A DNA stretch of 64,000 nt from Spongospora subterranea f. sp. subterranea (lineage: Eukaryota > Endomyxa: Phytomyxea > Phytomyxea > Plasmodiophorida), in assembly GCA_049724395.1 (NCBI GenBank), contig JAUGWO010000158.1:186001-250000 (forward strand), in the 5' to 3' direction. This document shows positions 11,025 through 26,100 of this stretch, piece by piece. Position 1 is the stretch's first letter; every line of letters starts with the position of its first letter. The notes beneath the pieces were generated by a model. The model ran no database searches. It had not been told where the DNA came from and was given only the letters and a program-made list of their open reading frames with translations. Position numbers and translations under genes: made by a program.

Positions 11025-11151
11025 TTGTCGAATCACATTTCGGAGGCAGTCTTCTTCCGTCAAGCCGCGGCTGCTAGAATTCAGTCATGGTCTAATGCAG
11101 ACCGGATAATCAATGACGGAAGAAGTCTGCCTCAGAAATATGATTCGACAA
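11025..11151. repeat. 37-bp inverted repeat with 53-nt loop
   Basis: Left arm 11025-11061 and right arm 11115-11151 are reverse complements with three mismatches in 37 positions. They begin TTGTCGAATCA on the left and end TGATTCGACAA on the right. It could be a tiny MITE-like foldback or a transcribed hairpin. It sits at the 3' edge of the helicase remnant. Confidence 0.8.
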
Positions 11152-11677
11152 TTCTAACATATTTAAGGAATTGTTTTAAATATCTCAGAAATATTATTCG
11201 ACAAATTCACAACACAAATTTCCGCATTCGGTTGTCTAAACCTAGGTGATTCTGGCCGAATATAACTCAATACGACAGTTGCAGCGCCGACGAGGCCATA
11301 AAGATGCCGCTTTGCAATTTCCCATTGAGCCGCATTCTGGAATGACAGAGCGATGCCAAGCCCAGAGTACCAGCTCCGCTCAACGCGCATCTACCTGCAC
11401 AGGCACAACAGGATTGTCTACCTTGCTGCGGATCTCAACATTAGCCTAGGCGCAATCATCCTTTTTCGAAAGGTCATCAGTTCCCGCGCAAGGCATGGAA
11501 CAAGCGGCAGCGATAGGAGATATCACACAGTGAACTGGAGATGTCGTCGTGACCTCCTTGTTTTTCAGTGCAGTCCTGGGCAGCCTTTGTGGCCGACCGG
11601 GCACCTCATCAAGGGTAACGCAAACCGGGCGTGGTGGAAATGCGTGGTGATCAGTCAGATGCAGAGTCCGCGCGCCA
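11152..11677. other. No recognised gene; upstream of DHX16
   Basis: Open frames exist on both strands (for example 11353-11736 + and 11446-11760 -) but none resembles a known family. They overlap one another and the DHX16 start. The stretch presumably includes the DHX16 promoter. Confidence 0.35.
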
Positions 11678-15839
<4,162 letters not shown>

Positions 15840-16389
15840 AAATTCAATTGATTTCCAAAACTTTTCACAAATTAATGGTCATCAAAGCGTTTCGATCATG
15901 TTTAAGATGATTTCGTTAGCACAGAAGTTCTTGCATATCATTGATCATTAAAGTAAGTCACCGATTTTCTATCATTTGCTTGCCAATCAGCGATTGCATC
16001 GTTGTGCTGTCAAATAGCGAATAACGAGGATATCAAGAGGCACAAATGGATTGCTTCTCGCTAGGAACCGATTATCAGAATGTATGAACGTCCCAGACAT
16101 CCAACAGCGTGTCCCCTCGCAACTCACTCAGCACAGTGTGAGCGTCTGTTGGCCCGTTCTTCCAAACCCTCTAAATCATTGTACGAACCCATCCTATTGG
16201 AATTCCTACTGTTATGACAGTTCCTCTGGATTTTGGAAACCGAACTCGGTGCCTTTTCAAGTTGTTGAGCGCCATGCTCACCGCTACTTCCTGCAATGGC
16301 TACACGGCCCATGATGTATCTCAATATGCGTATCTTGTTGATGCGCTTTGGGTTCCTAGGCTAGAACCATTGCCGACTTTGCCAAGATC
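15840..16389. other. No recognised gene
   Basis: Follows the DHX16 stop. Open frames (16051-16314 +, 16124-16324 -) overlap each other and match no family. They may be the eroded body of the hAT element whose C-terminal motif appears just downstream. Confidence 0.35.
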
Positions 16390-16485
16390 ACACTAGCTAG
16401 CCCGTCGAAATCAGAGCGTGCCTTTTCGAAAAATAGCATCATGATATTGAAGCATCGTATTCGATGCAACTTTCTCGAACCTTAA
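16390..16485 (+). mobile_element. hAT transposase C-terminal (dimerisation) fragment
   Basis: The plus strand reads LASPSKSERAFSKNSIMILK followed by HRIR. This matches the hAT C-terminal dimerisation motif (P-x-S-xx-xERxFS...R..L). It is about 30 residues only, with no catalytic residues nearby, so it is a relic. Confidence 0.6.
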
Positions 16486-16760
16486 TTTCTTTAGAGTTTC
16501 CTCAGCTGGGTTCCGAGCTGTCACCCAGAAGAATCTCAATTTTTTGGAAAATATTTACCTTTGATGATGACACTTTTTTGCTAGTTTACCGTTTTGATAC
16601 TTCTTTGGATGCACTTTTGAATGAAGGCGTTCAGTCAAAACTGAATAAATGGAAACTGGAGGCCTTTTCAGAGCAGAGCAATAGTCGTAAGCGCCGTTCA
16701 GCTGCGGATCTCGTTCCTCAATCCCAGGGTTTGGAATCTGCAGTTGTTCTTCTGCTGTAG
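16486..16760 (+). CDS. Hypothetical exon-like open frame
   Basis: The frame has no stop and encodes FTFDDDTFLLVYRFDTSLDA, then a charged segment with SRKRRSAADLVPQ. No domain was recognised. It starts inside the hAT relic, and a real start or splice sites are not evident. It could be chance or the last exon of an unknown gene. Confidence 0.2.
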
Positions 16761-17360
16761 AACAAAGAGGGATGTTGAAGTACCATGTTGTATAAATAAA
16801 TTGCAAATTTACTACTGAGAACCGTCTACCCCGGACGGTGAGATCCACATCTACTTACAGTTGAGTCTTTTACAAACACATGATGGAAAAAATGTCAGGT
16901 CCATAACCCCGATACTACACCATGCACCTTCATCGAGATTCCGAGTGCCAAGTAAGAAAAAAAATTGCCATACCTGCAAAGCCCCCGGTATTTCCATGCA
17001 GCTGGCAATTGAGTTTATTGTTCCAGGTATTTGGCCGTTGCCTGGCCCCATCTGTTTCTGTGATCTGATGCCTCCCCCCGTGGGCTGTTGCGCGGAGCCG
17101 ACGGCACTTGGTCCGACGCGTACAGTACACAAGGTTGGAACCTGGAAGGGGCACCACTCTGTGTACAGTGTACTGTACGTGGCTGAATGCACCAGTGTAC
17201 ATATAGTTGATCAGGTCACGGATTGTCTCGGATTGCTCTTTACTTGGATTTTCGACGTTTTTCCACGTCTGCACTATCGCTATCGGCTGCTCCGGAATAG
17301 TCGATAGAACTCCTGTACCGCCATCGTACATTGCCCAAAAACGTATATATTTTGCCCGGA
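16761..17360. other. No recognised gene; upstream of ArfGAP
   Basis: Overlapping open frames on both strands (16930-17376 -, 16861-17307 +) show no family resemblance. The stretch near 17120-17200 is rich in GTAC-containing short palindromes. It probably contains the ArfGAP promoter. Confidence 0.35.
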
Positions 17361-18931
17361 ATGGATACATTACCACCTGCTGACGTTGAGCGTATTTTTT
17401 CTAAACTTAAGAGACAACCAGAAAACAAGGTATTTTTTGTTTTCAACTGGGTATGTTCCAGGTGTCGTAAATAGTTGGGTATAGGTGTGCTTTGATTGTC
17501 CTACTAAAAATCCAACCTGGGCCTCTGTCACGTATGGTGTTTTTCTGTGTATTGATTGCAGTGCAGTTCATCGCCGCCTTGGAGTTCATATATCATTCGT
17601 CAGGTGAAACTGTCGACACTCGTATGAGTTCGTCTGATAATGAGCATATTTAAGGTCGACCGTTCTGGACGGATGGACCCGCACTCAGATGCAGCGCATG
17701 GTTGGAGGAGGGAATGCCCAGGCCAGAGAGGGACTTAGAAAAAATGGATATATTGATCAAGGGAATAACGGATCTTCAACCGCGACAACAAAATATAGTT
17801 CCCGTGCAGCGCGAGTATACAAGGCACATCTCGACCGAGAAGCACCGTATGCCGCAAGATCGTTTCATCATCTCAAGTTTCTGATTCGAATGAACTCTAG
17901 TACTGTGGACATCGACGTTAAACTCCCTCAAGCTACTGAGGTTGCACCGACTGGTCTTGACGCCGTAATTCACAGCCTGTCTAATGAAAAGAGTACGTTC
18001 ATTTCCATTATGGCACACGTCAGAACTGTTTTAACACTTCCCGTGCTCAGATAAATCGGCGATAGCTCCTCAAGCAAATGTATGTTTATCATGTTTTTTA
18101 TTGATTTAGTTTGAACGACTTCGCAGATTGTTGCTGAAGCGTCTTCACCTCCTCCTCATGCCGTTGCCGCTCCTGCTCCCGTTGTTTTACACCGGGATAA
18201 GTCTGCGACAAAAGCTTTAAAACCGAACCTTTCATTGTATTCAAAGAAGCCTGTAGCTCGTGGGTCATCTCGTAGCACGGGTACGAATCCATTGTATATC
18301 TTCTACATCTCACTGTTGATGTAGCTTCTCTGCTTTCAACTTCGAAACCAAAATTAGGCGCTTCAATTCCCACTGCCACAAACCACAATGTAGATAATTT
18401 CGATCAAGAATTTGCTTCTCGGAGAGACGAGCCATCAATCTCGCCGCCTCAACCTGTTTCGCCTCCTGTATTTCTGTTGTGTAAGCAGCACTTGACTTCT
18501 TATTAAGATTTGACATCAGGTCAAAGCTGCTCCTGTGCCCAAACCTGATATTTTGGATCGGTTTTCCAGAAGTAAAGGGATTTCTTCGTCGCAGGTATGG
18601 AAAATGAACACTGACTATCGGTTTTGTTAACCAAATAAGTACTGTAGTATTTTGAAGCGGTTGACGGAAACAATAATCCACCACCTCAATCAGCGAGGAA
18701 TTATCACATGCCTGAATCCGCAACTTCGTTATCAAGTGATCAATACTTTGGTAGAGACCCGCCATCTGACCAGTCTAGGTAACTGTTTCAGCCATAAGTA
18801 AAAGCCTCTATTTAACTGAGACCAATAGTTCATTACAAGGCATTGATATGACAACGATCAGAAATTCAGTGATTCAAATCAAAGGAGCAGCTTCTGAATT
18901 CATGTCCGGATTGTCCCAAAGATATAGATAG
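17361..18931 (+). CDS. ArfGAP (ARFGAP2/3 type), about ten exons
   Basis: This GTPase-activating protein for Arf acts in COPI coat cycling at the Golgi. After exon 1 ([18 protein letters not shown]), the ArfGAP zinc finger reads C-x2-C-x16-C-x2-C from VCFDC to LCIDC. The arginine-finger signature [12 protein letters not shown] follows, then STVLDGW and [12 protein letters not shown]. The C-terminal exons contain [24 protein letters not shown] and a final amphipathic segment (FMSGLSQRY). This is the BoCCS/GRM-like layout of ARFGAP2/3 rather than ARFGAP1. Introns were placed after QPENK, FVR, SNEK and PQAN and at four later points, all 40-60 nt. The stop TAG is at 18929-18931. It converges with RRP17, leaving 30 nt between stops. 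Confidence 0.9.
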
Positions 18932-18961
18932 TTCATCAAAAGTTCTGAAATAAAAGGGAGT

Positions 18962-19912
18962 TCATTTTCTGCGCCTTGAAACGGCTTTCGAGGTTCTTGT
19001 TGTTACAGGCCTTGAGGAGCCGGACAGCTTCTTTTTAGGCGCTGACCGTTTATATGATTTCTTGGGCTTCAACGATGCTTTCAATTTGGTATCGAGTTTC
19101 TTCTTTAATATTTTGTCTTTGACTTGTTCTTTTCCACTTGGGACAGTTGCTGGAGGATCAGATTTCCTTTGATCTACCACCTCGTCCATTTTCTGTATCG
19201 TCGCCATTTCTTCGTCGAGAACGATGTCTTTCAGTGTAGTCACCACTGTCGTCTCAAAATCATTGGAGTCAAACTTGTGAACCACTTGTGATGGAGAGTT
19301 GTCATCATCTTCCTGAATTGTTGCATATCAGTGACGACAAATGGCATTCCTGACGAAGAACGTATCACCTCTGCTTCAGAAAAATCGATGAGTTTATGGT
19401 CTTTGAATAATGATGGATGGATGGATTCGTGATATTCATCGCGTGTTTTCTTCATATCTTTCCGCTTTTGTCTCCGCTCTTGCTTGGCCTTACACTGCAG
19501 TTCCTCCATCGCCTTGACTCTTCGTTGCACTCGCCGAGCATGAAAACCAGTGACAAAGTCTCTGACCATACATGAAGTCAGAAAATATGCAATATTAGAA
19601 CGGAGTTATGAATTACTTTCTTGATTCATCGTCAAAGGAAATTAACTTGATCTTTTTGTGATATGGTTTGCCACGTAAACTGCTCCCACGCCCAACGATA
19701 CCAGAACCTCGAGTGCCCCTGCCCCCGGAAAATCCTCGAGATCTTTGACCAGAAAACCTAGCACCCTCAGACAAATTCTGGGTCACTTCCTTGCCGCGTT
19801 TTCCTCGAAAAGAGCCACGAGCGCTACCTCGCCCAGAGAATCCGCCTCGTTTCGATCCTTCAGCCATCATCGTGTCTTTTCCTGATATGTATTTACGGAC
19901 TCCGTCACGCAT
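18962..19912 (-). CDS. RRP17/NOL12-like nucleolar protein, three exons
   Basis: RRP17/NOL12 is a nucleolar factor in large-subunit rRNA processing. Exon 1 (19912-about 19615) encodes an RGG-rich N-terminus (repeated FSGRG, GSFRGKRG) and then KKIKLISFDDESRK. Exon 2 encodes the family hallmark DFVTGFHARRVQRRVKAMEE with a long basic helix. Exon 3 encodes DFETTVVTTLKDI and a very basic tail. Introns are about 50 nt each, joining ESRK to DFVTGFH and EAE to EDDDNSP. The RGG N-terminus is unusual: animal NOL12 starts directly at the coiled region. Translation may start at 19912 or at the internal Met pair near 19868. Confidence 0.85.
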
Positions 19913-20039
19913 TTACCAACCACCACGGAGTAACTGTATCGACTTGGACATATTGTTTGTTTGGATGGCGGATAACAATCAATCGTTCACAGGTGTTGAA
20001 ATCGCCATCGTTCAAGAATCTCACGTCAGCGCTGTGCCA

Positions 20040-20428
20040 ACTTCCAGTCGCCCGTAAGCTTGATAGAGCTCCTGAGGATGGGTTTGCGTGCGCACTACTA
20101 AAGCAAAACCCACATCAACAGTTTGCGAACCTTGCCGGCCACGGTTCTATGCGTCCTTGACAGCCCGATTGATTACATGGCATAGACAGCGGATGCGAAC
20201 TTCATCACGAATGTTGCCAGGAATATCGTTGACCAAAGTTCTGAATCGATTTATTATGTCAGCACCGTTGTCAGTAGTAATACTCATGATGCGCGTCGAT
20301 GTGCCAAATTTCTGCATTATTTCCACAAAGATGTCACGGATAATCGTTGCATTGTGAGGAAATATTGGATAAAAAGAGCGCAGATCAGAGCTGCCAATTT
20401 TTATCCACCCAATGAATAATGACAGCAA
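20040..20428 (-). mobile_element. hAT transposase fragment
   Basis: The minus strand encodes SITTDNGADIINRFRTLVND and then IRCLCHVINRAVKDA, matching the hAT catalytic core (xxTTDNaxNm... RCxaHxLNLxV). Just downstream in another frame is AGKVRKLLMWVLL, the next conserved helix, so a frameshift is present. It cannot be joined to the hAT C-terminal motif at 16.4 kb, which is on the other strand. Confidence 0.7.
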
Positions 20429-21701
20429 TGCAGCCGCGAAGTACTAGAAATTGGAATGGTGATCCGACAATATTGTACCCTGATTGCAACGACGAGGAAA
20501 CCGTCGAAAAGGCTATCCATTTAGTTTTTGTGATTGTTTCAGAAGACGAGTTTGAAAACACACCCAGGAACTCGGATCATTAGCTGATGGGTTGATCGTC
20601 TTAAGGGGTGGTGAATTCACTGCTTGTTGTTGTTGAATATACATTAGAATTATTTATTTTTACTTTTCATACTTGTGTATCGTAACCCGACAGTTTAATC
20701 ATTGTAGAATGGCTATTATTGATCGCCATTAGAACGCCAACTGTTGCCTTGTCCGAAACGCGAACTCATCGTCGTATGCTTGGTAGAGCTCTAACCTGCG
20801 TCCATGAACAAGGGCAAATCGACAAAAAATATCAGCAGAGTCCAACAGCGAACAAAGGTTAGTTTGTCATCAGCGATTTGAAGCACAAAGAAGTAAGTGC
20901 ACTCTGCGTACCTCAGCTTCTCAAAACAACTCAACAGCACAATGTCACAACGATCAAGCCATTTTGGCATCACTTTTTTTGCTCTTCGCACGGTAGCTGC
21001 AAAGGCGATTTTCGCATCACCTAAAAAAATTGAATTTGATAAAAAAGGGTTTTATTTTTCAACTGGAAGTCGAGAAGCAGATACGATGCCATTCCCTTGT
21101 TTCGGCAACGATGGTTCCATTGTTATCTGCGTGTCATCCGAAAATATCTACATCAACAATCAGCGTTTTTGTGTGTGCTGTATCAGTTTTGGGCAAACAC
21201 GCACATGAGGAATACGGTGAAGGGGCGCCAGGACCTCCATAACGCCCATGTCGACGGTAATTTCAGTGTAATTTTTGTTTGTTTTGACTCTGGCAACAGA
21301 TGGTGACCTCTCGCGAGATCAGTGATGTTCAAGTCGAGTGTATGCCGGGTTTCATTGAAGAACACCATTTACTTGCTGGATTTATCTCACTGGATCCACT
21401 GACGCTCCTGTTCTGATTATGCAATTGATACCCTAAGTCTTTGCAATGTATTCCATCCTCATCGTTTCCAAGAAAAACTTTCAGTCCGAGTTAGGTAATC
21501 GTCGCCATAAAGGCCGATACTTGCAGAAGATGATGAGATTCTGTCAAAATAGCCACCGCAAATACGATTTCTCGAAGTTTCTAAAAAGCAAAGTATATCG
21601 ACCTGTGCCTGGCAGTGCGTACAGGTATGGCAAAAGGGCAGTTGGTGTTGCCCGCTTAATGCCGGAAATCGGAATACACACACTAGTTGAATGACGATAG
21701 G
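20429..21701. other. No recognised gene; possible small exons
   Basis: A start at 20803 (+) gives MNKGKSTKNISRVQQRTK, with a GTTAGT donor and a CAG acceptor at about 20930 leading to LLKTTQQHNVTT. No family could be assigned. Open frames at 21446-21694 (+) and 21459-21683 (-) overlap and are not recognisable. The segment probably includes the promoter of GRASP. Confidence 0.3.
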
Positions 21702-22415
21702 ATGGGCGCATCCGATTCCAGGATAGTCTCATATGGATGGCGCATCACCCACATCACGCCATGTTCCCCAGCCGCTTCTGCAGGACTGGTGCCGTATTTC
21801 GACTTCCTCATTCGGCTTAACGACGTCCTGCTGGTAAACTACACCTGTTTATTGGCATCGCCACTCCGGGAGTTAACATTGTGCTGTTAGAGTAATGATC
21901 GCGACGAAGTCGTTCATCAGATTCAGTCTCAAAGCGGCACATCGTTAGGTGAACTTTGCGGGACATCGAACAAAAAGAACCATTTAAATTGTTTGTAAAT
22001 ACCTCAGTGTTGGCTGTTTTGAATGCCAAACTTGGCACAATTCGAGAATGTACAGTAGTTCTATCGGATACCCCTGAATCTGGACGGGATTTATTGGGAT
22101 TGGTCATTGCCTATTGCGACGTTGATATTGACAGTTTTCATCCTGTTCGTGTTTTAGACGTATTTCCAGAAAGGCCAGCCAGCCAGGCAGGTCGTACCAT
22201 CATACAGATATCGTCGAACTCGTGGTTAAATTGAGTGGGACAGGCCTGCAAGCGTTTAACGATTACCTATTCGGTACCTCCACATTAATATTCACATCGC
22301 TGCACGATTTGGAAGAGACGATGAAAAATGCGACCAAGCCTGTTCCGATAATGGTACTGGTTTTCTAATTCAAACAGATCGTGAGGCTTACTCTTACCTG
22401 ATACCAGAGTTATAA
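21702..22415 (+). CDS. GRASP (Golgi reassembly-stacking protein), tandem PDZ-like domains
   Basis: GRASP proteins tether Golgi cisternae. They are N-myristoylated and have two PDZ-like domains. The start is MGASDSR, with Gly2 available for myristoylation. PDZ1 reads ITPCSPAASAGLVPYFDFLI, an intron (57 nt) follows, then SNDRDEVVHQIQSQ. A short splice leads to EPFKLFVNTSV. PDZ2 reads VLDVFPERPASQAG, an intron, then LQAFNDYLFGT and LEETMKNATKPVPIMVLVF. The (S/P)PA..AGL...DY pattern in both domains is diagnostic. The 3' end is unclear: after MVLVF the frame stops, and TDREAYSYLIPEL continues in another frame up to 22415. The long Ser/Pro-rich tail of animal GRASPs is absent. Confidence 0.82.
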
Positions 22416-23181
22416 CTCTCAAACCAGTGCGATACGAGTGGTGATTGTGCCAGTGATAGACAAATGGACAGATCTAACAAGGTACCAATACATTCATCGA
22501 ATGGCACTACCTGATCTGATGGCATAATCAGTATGGGATGCGACCTGGCATCTGGAGCCGAGCACGGTATTCCATTGGACGATCGGCCGGTCCGGTTCGA
22601 TGCACCATTATCGTAATAAACCCCAATTCATCACATCGGTTTCTGCAGAGCACAATACGATACAGATCCAACGGCAGGACGTCTGTTGCGCGACCCCAAT
22701 CAGTTGATCTGTAATGCTGTTACGGCTCATGCTACACCACACCTGCAGTGATGTGTGCTACCGGTACACAGTGCACTGACGTCAGAATCACATTATCCAT
22801 TCAGGGATCACATTGAGGGGCCAGTTGTGGTTAAGGGCAGAACCAAATTTTGGATGCAAGCAGGGCCAAGGGTTATCGGAAAACACGGCACCGGAGCGCT
22901 GGAGTTGCTTAGGACTGACTATTTTTAGTCTCCCCGCGAAGATAAATACCTGATACGCTGGAGCGGCCTTTCTAGATATTTTCGAAGTTATCCAAGTTTT
23001 TTCGATCTGGATTAATATAGGCAGGTGGTTGATTAAGGTCCGGATCAGGCCTTTCGATCCTGATCCAGTAATTAGTCGTGACTGTCTGCTACGGTCGAGA
23101 CGCGGGTTTGAGGTCGTCCACTGAGCTGGTGTCGCTCTTTCTGTAATCTGATCATTGCATCGGTCATTGTTCACGCCGGAT
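22416..23181. other. No recognised gene
   Basis: A 133-codon minus-strand frame (23189-22788) has no recognisable domain and no splice context. The stretch is probably intergenic and includes the formin promoter. Confidence 0.35.
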
Positions 23182-26100
23182 ATGGGCAATGAACAAGGAA
23201 AACCTGGAGGATCGGCGCCGTCCAGAGGCGGTGGTCATGCGCCCAGTAGATTGGCGACTCTATCGAAATCAAGTCGCACCGCAACTGCGAGCGAGCACCA
23301 CCACAATAAGGGACTTACCCCTGACCCCAGCCCACATTCGCCGGCTGATAGCGATAATGAGGACATGTCAAAGACGCTCGCTTCTAAGCGAGCGATGCCG
23401 GAACCTGATGGTTTGTTTCTGCCTAATCCGGTCGACTTCCATTCCTAATGTGCTAGCTTTGCAGAAGTGAATTCGCTGTTTGAGTCATTTCTTTCAGAAA
23501 TGGCTTTCAAAGAGGCAGTAGCGGAACAAATGAGGAAACTCCCTGTAGATAAAAAATGGGATTTGGTTCAGCAAACTCTATCAAAGTCACAGATTGCCGA
23601 AAAACCGGCTAGCTATTGGGCGTCAACTCTGGACGCAGAACCTCCAACGCAAGTATGCTCTTGCATTAGTCCATTGACATCAATGCCCTAATTACTCCTC
23701 ACACAGGAAATATTTCTGTCATTGCGTCCTGTTATCAACTCAAATGGCCGAAAATGGATTCAAGAGTTTGTCGACGCTCAGGGTCTTCGCAAACTCATGC
23801 AAGCAGCATATAAAGCTCATTTCACGTATAAGAATGATGCTGTGCTTCTAGCGTCAATTCACTGTTTAAAGGTCTGGTTTATTCTTTGTTTACACACAGC
23901 ATTGTGAGAAAGTACTTTTGTGATGGCAGGGATTTATGAGTAATCAAATGGGTATGGATTACTTTTTGAATGATCCGGAAGCTACACAACAGTTGGCGCT
24001 TCTGTTTGATGCTGACTCTGTTGATGTAAAACGCATTGTTTTACAGCTGCTGTAGGTTTCGTTTTTCAAGTAGTTATCGTCTGTTTTGATTTTGGTTTCA
24101 GCGCGGTTCTTGCATGGCTGGCTGATAATGCCGGTGCTGACTCTCCTGTCGTTCTTGCATTTAATCACTGCAAATCCACACTATCCAGTAACGAGCATCG
24201 GTACTAAAATTAGGGTATTCATTCAGTGCTGTCTCTCTAACGTAAACGTAGATTTTACCCATTGACGAACGCGCTTCGATGTATAAAACATCCTGGATTT
24301 CAAGTTGATGCTACTGTTTTTATCAATACCTTGATCAATGCTTGTAACCTCTTGGAAGACAGAGTCGCCATTAGACGAGACTTCATTGAGCTTGGGTACT
24401 TGGACATTATAAGTCATCTGCGTGGCGAAATGTCATCTGCTGGTAAACTCTTGCTTCTCTGAAAATTCGATTTATTTTAATGTGTTATAGTCGGTTTTGA
24501 TGCCGATCTTCAGTTGTTGCGAACCGGCCTTGATGTGTTCGACTCAGAAATGGCGAACGATCAAAGATCAGTTCTTTACAATTCCGTTGACTTATCAGAT
24601 CCATCATCTATTTTCACCTATCTGAGAGAAATGACTCGAGTAGAAGGGCACATGACGCATTTCACTACCACCTTGCAACAATTGATGCTGATTCCCAAGG
24701 ATCCTACTCTTGCCGATATAGCCTGGCAAAACATCCAGGTTTCTCTGGTGAATATCTTTACCCGCAAACTAAATGGATTTAGGGTATTATACGAATTGCG
24801 TGCACTGGCAAAAATGGCGTTTCCGATAAGGATGGTTATCCTAGCACTAAAGTCGCTAAGTTTCTGTCTTTCGAACAGCTTAATCTACTTTTGCAACAGC
24901 AACAGTCCAGGTCCGCTTTCTTTGATTTCTAGTACAATTTACTAACGTTCCTGCTAGAACCGTGGATTCTATTCCTTTGTCTATGGAGACAGTAAAAAAA
25001 CTTGAAGAAAGCGACCGAAAGCTGAAATCTTTCGCAAAATATGAAACGGATGCTACCGGGTTGCGAACTGAGCTTGAATCAGCAAAGGCGAAATTATCCC
25101 AACTAGAGCAACACGGCTCTACCGACGTGTCTCACAATGCGTCCCAGGAGGTGCAGCGATTACGTGAAGAAGTAAGTGCCTGAGCTAGTTTGTGATGTAC
25201 TGTTAATATGTATGCTACTTAGAATGAAACACTTAAGAAGAAGGTTGCCATCTTGGAAGGAGCGTCGCTTGCTGCACCGTCCTCCGATCCCTCTTCTTTG
25301 TAAAACTTCTGTTTCATAACTCCATGGACGCTCTCTAATTATAATTTTCTGTTAGCCCACCGCCATGTTCAATGAGTGCACCACCACCGCCTCCTCCACC
25401 GCCAGGTGGACTTCCTCCGCCTCCACCACCTGCACCAAGCCCTCCTCCCCCACCACCGGCACCAGGTGCTCCACCTCCGCCACCAGCGCCAGGTGCTCCT
25501 CCTCCGCCACTAGCGCCAGGCGCTCCTCCACCGCCACCTGGAGCCCCGCGTGCTCCTGGGGCGCCCCCTGGTCCTCCTCCAGCACCCGGCGCACCTGGTA
25601 CTGAAACATTCGCGACCTATGCTCCGATTGTTTTAACGTTTCATTTGGGCTTCAGCTCCTGCTTTTGTTCGCCCACAAGACGTAATTCCTGCGGGTCTGA
25701 AGGCCAAACCGAAACTCCCTGCAAACAAACTCAAGAACCTTCATTGGTAACAAATCGATTTCTTGATAATCGCCAAAACATAATTTTGTTGACATAGGAC
25801 TACCATCCCAAACCAGCAAGTTGCCGACACAGTGTGGATGCAGTTAAATGACAAAGAACCCAAGCTCGATGTCCCATTTTTTGAAGAAGCGTTTGCCAAA
25901 GTTGAGAAGGCTGCCGTTGTCGATGCCGTTGCAAAGAAGAAGGTGTCTATCTTCTGATATTCTTGCTGTAATGCTAATTTGTTCACAGGCCGCTCGACCA
26001 GAGTTTGTTAAACTTGTTGATGACAAACGCTCGTATAATATCGATCTATCGCTAGGTGTGTCTGTTTTTATCCGATTGCAATTTCCGCTCTAAGTATATC

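Noticed and set aside
18310-18765. Minus-strand 151-codon frame
   Set aside because: It lies antisense to spliced ArfGAP exons that have strong family support.
25365-25609. Long alternative open frames over the formin FH1 (one per strand, Thr/Ser- or Glu/Val-rich)
   Set aside because: They are frame shadows of the CCX-rich proline codons in FH1; the proline frame connects to FH2.
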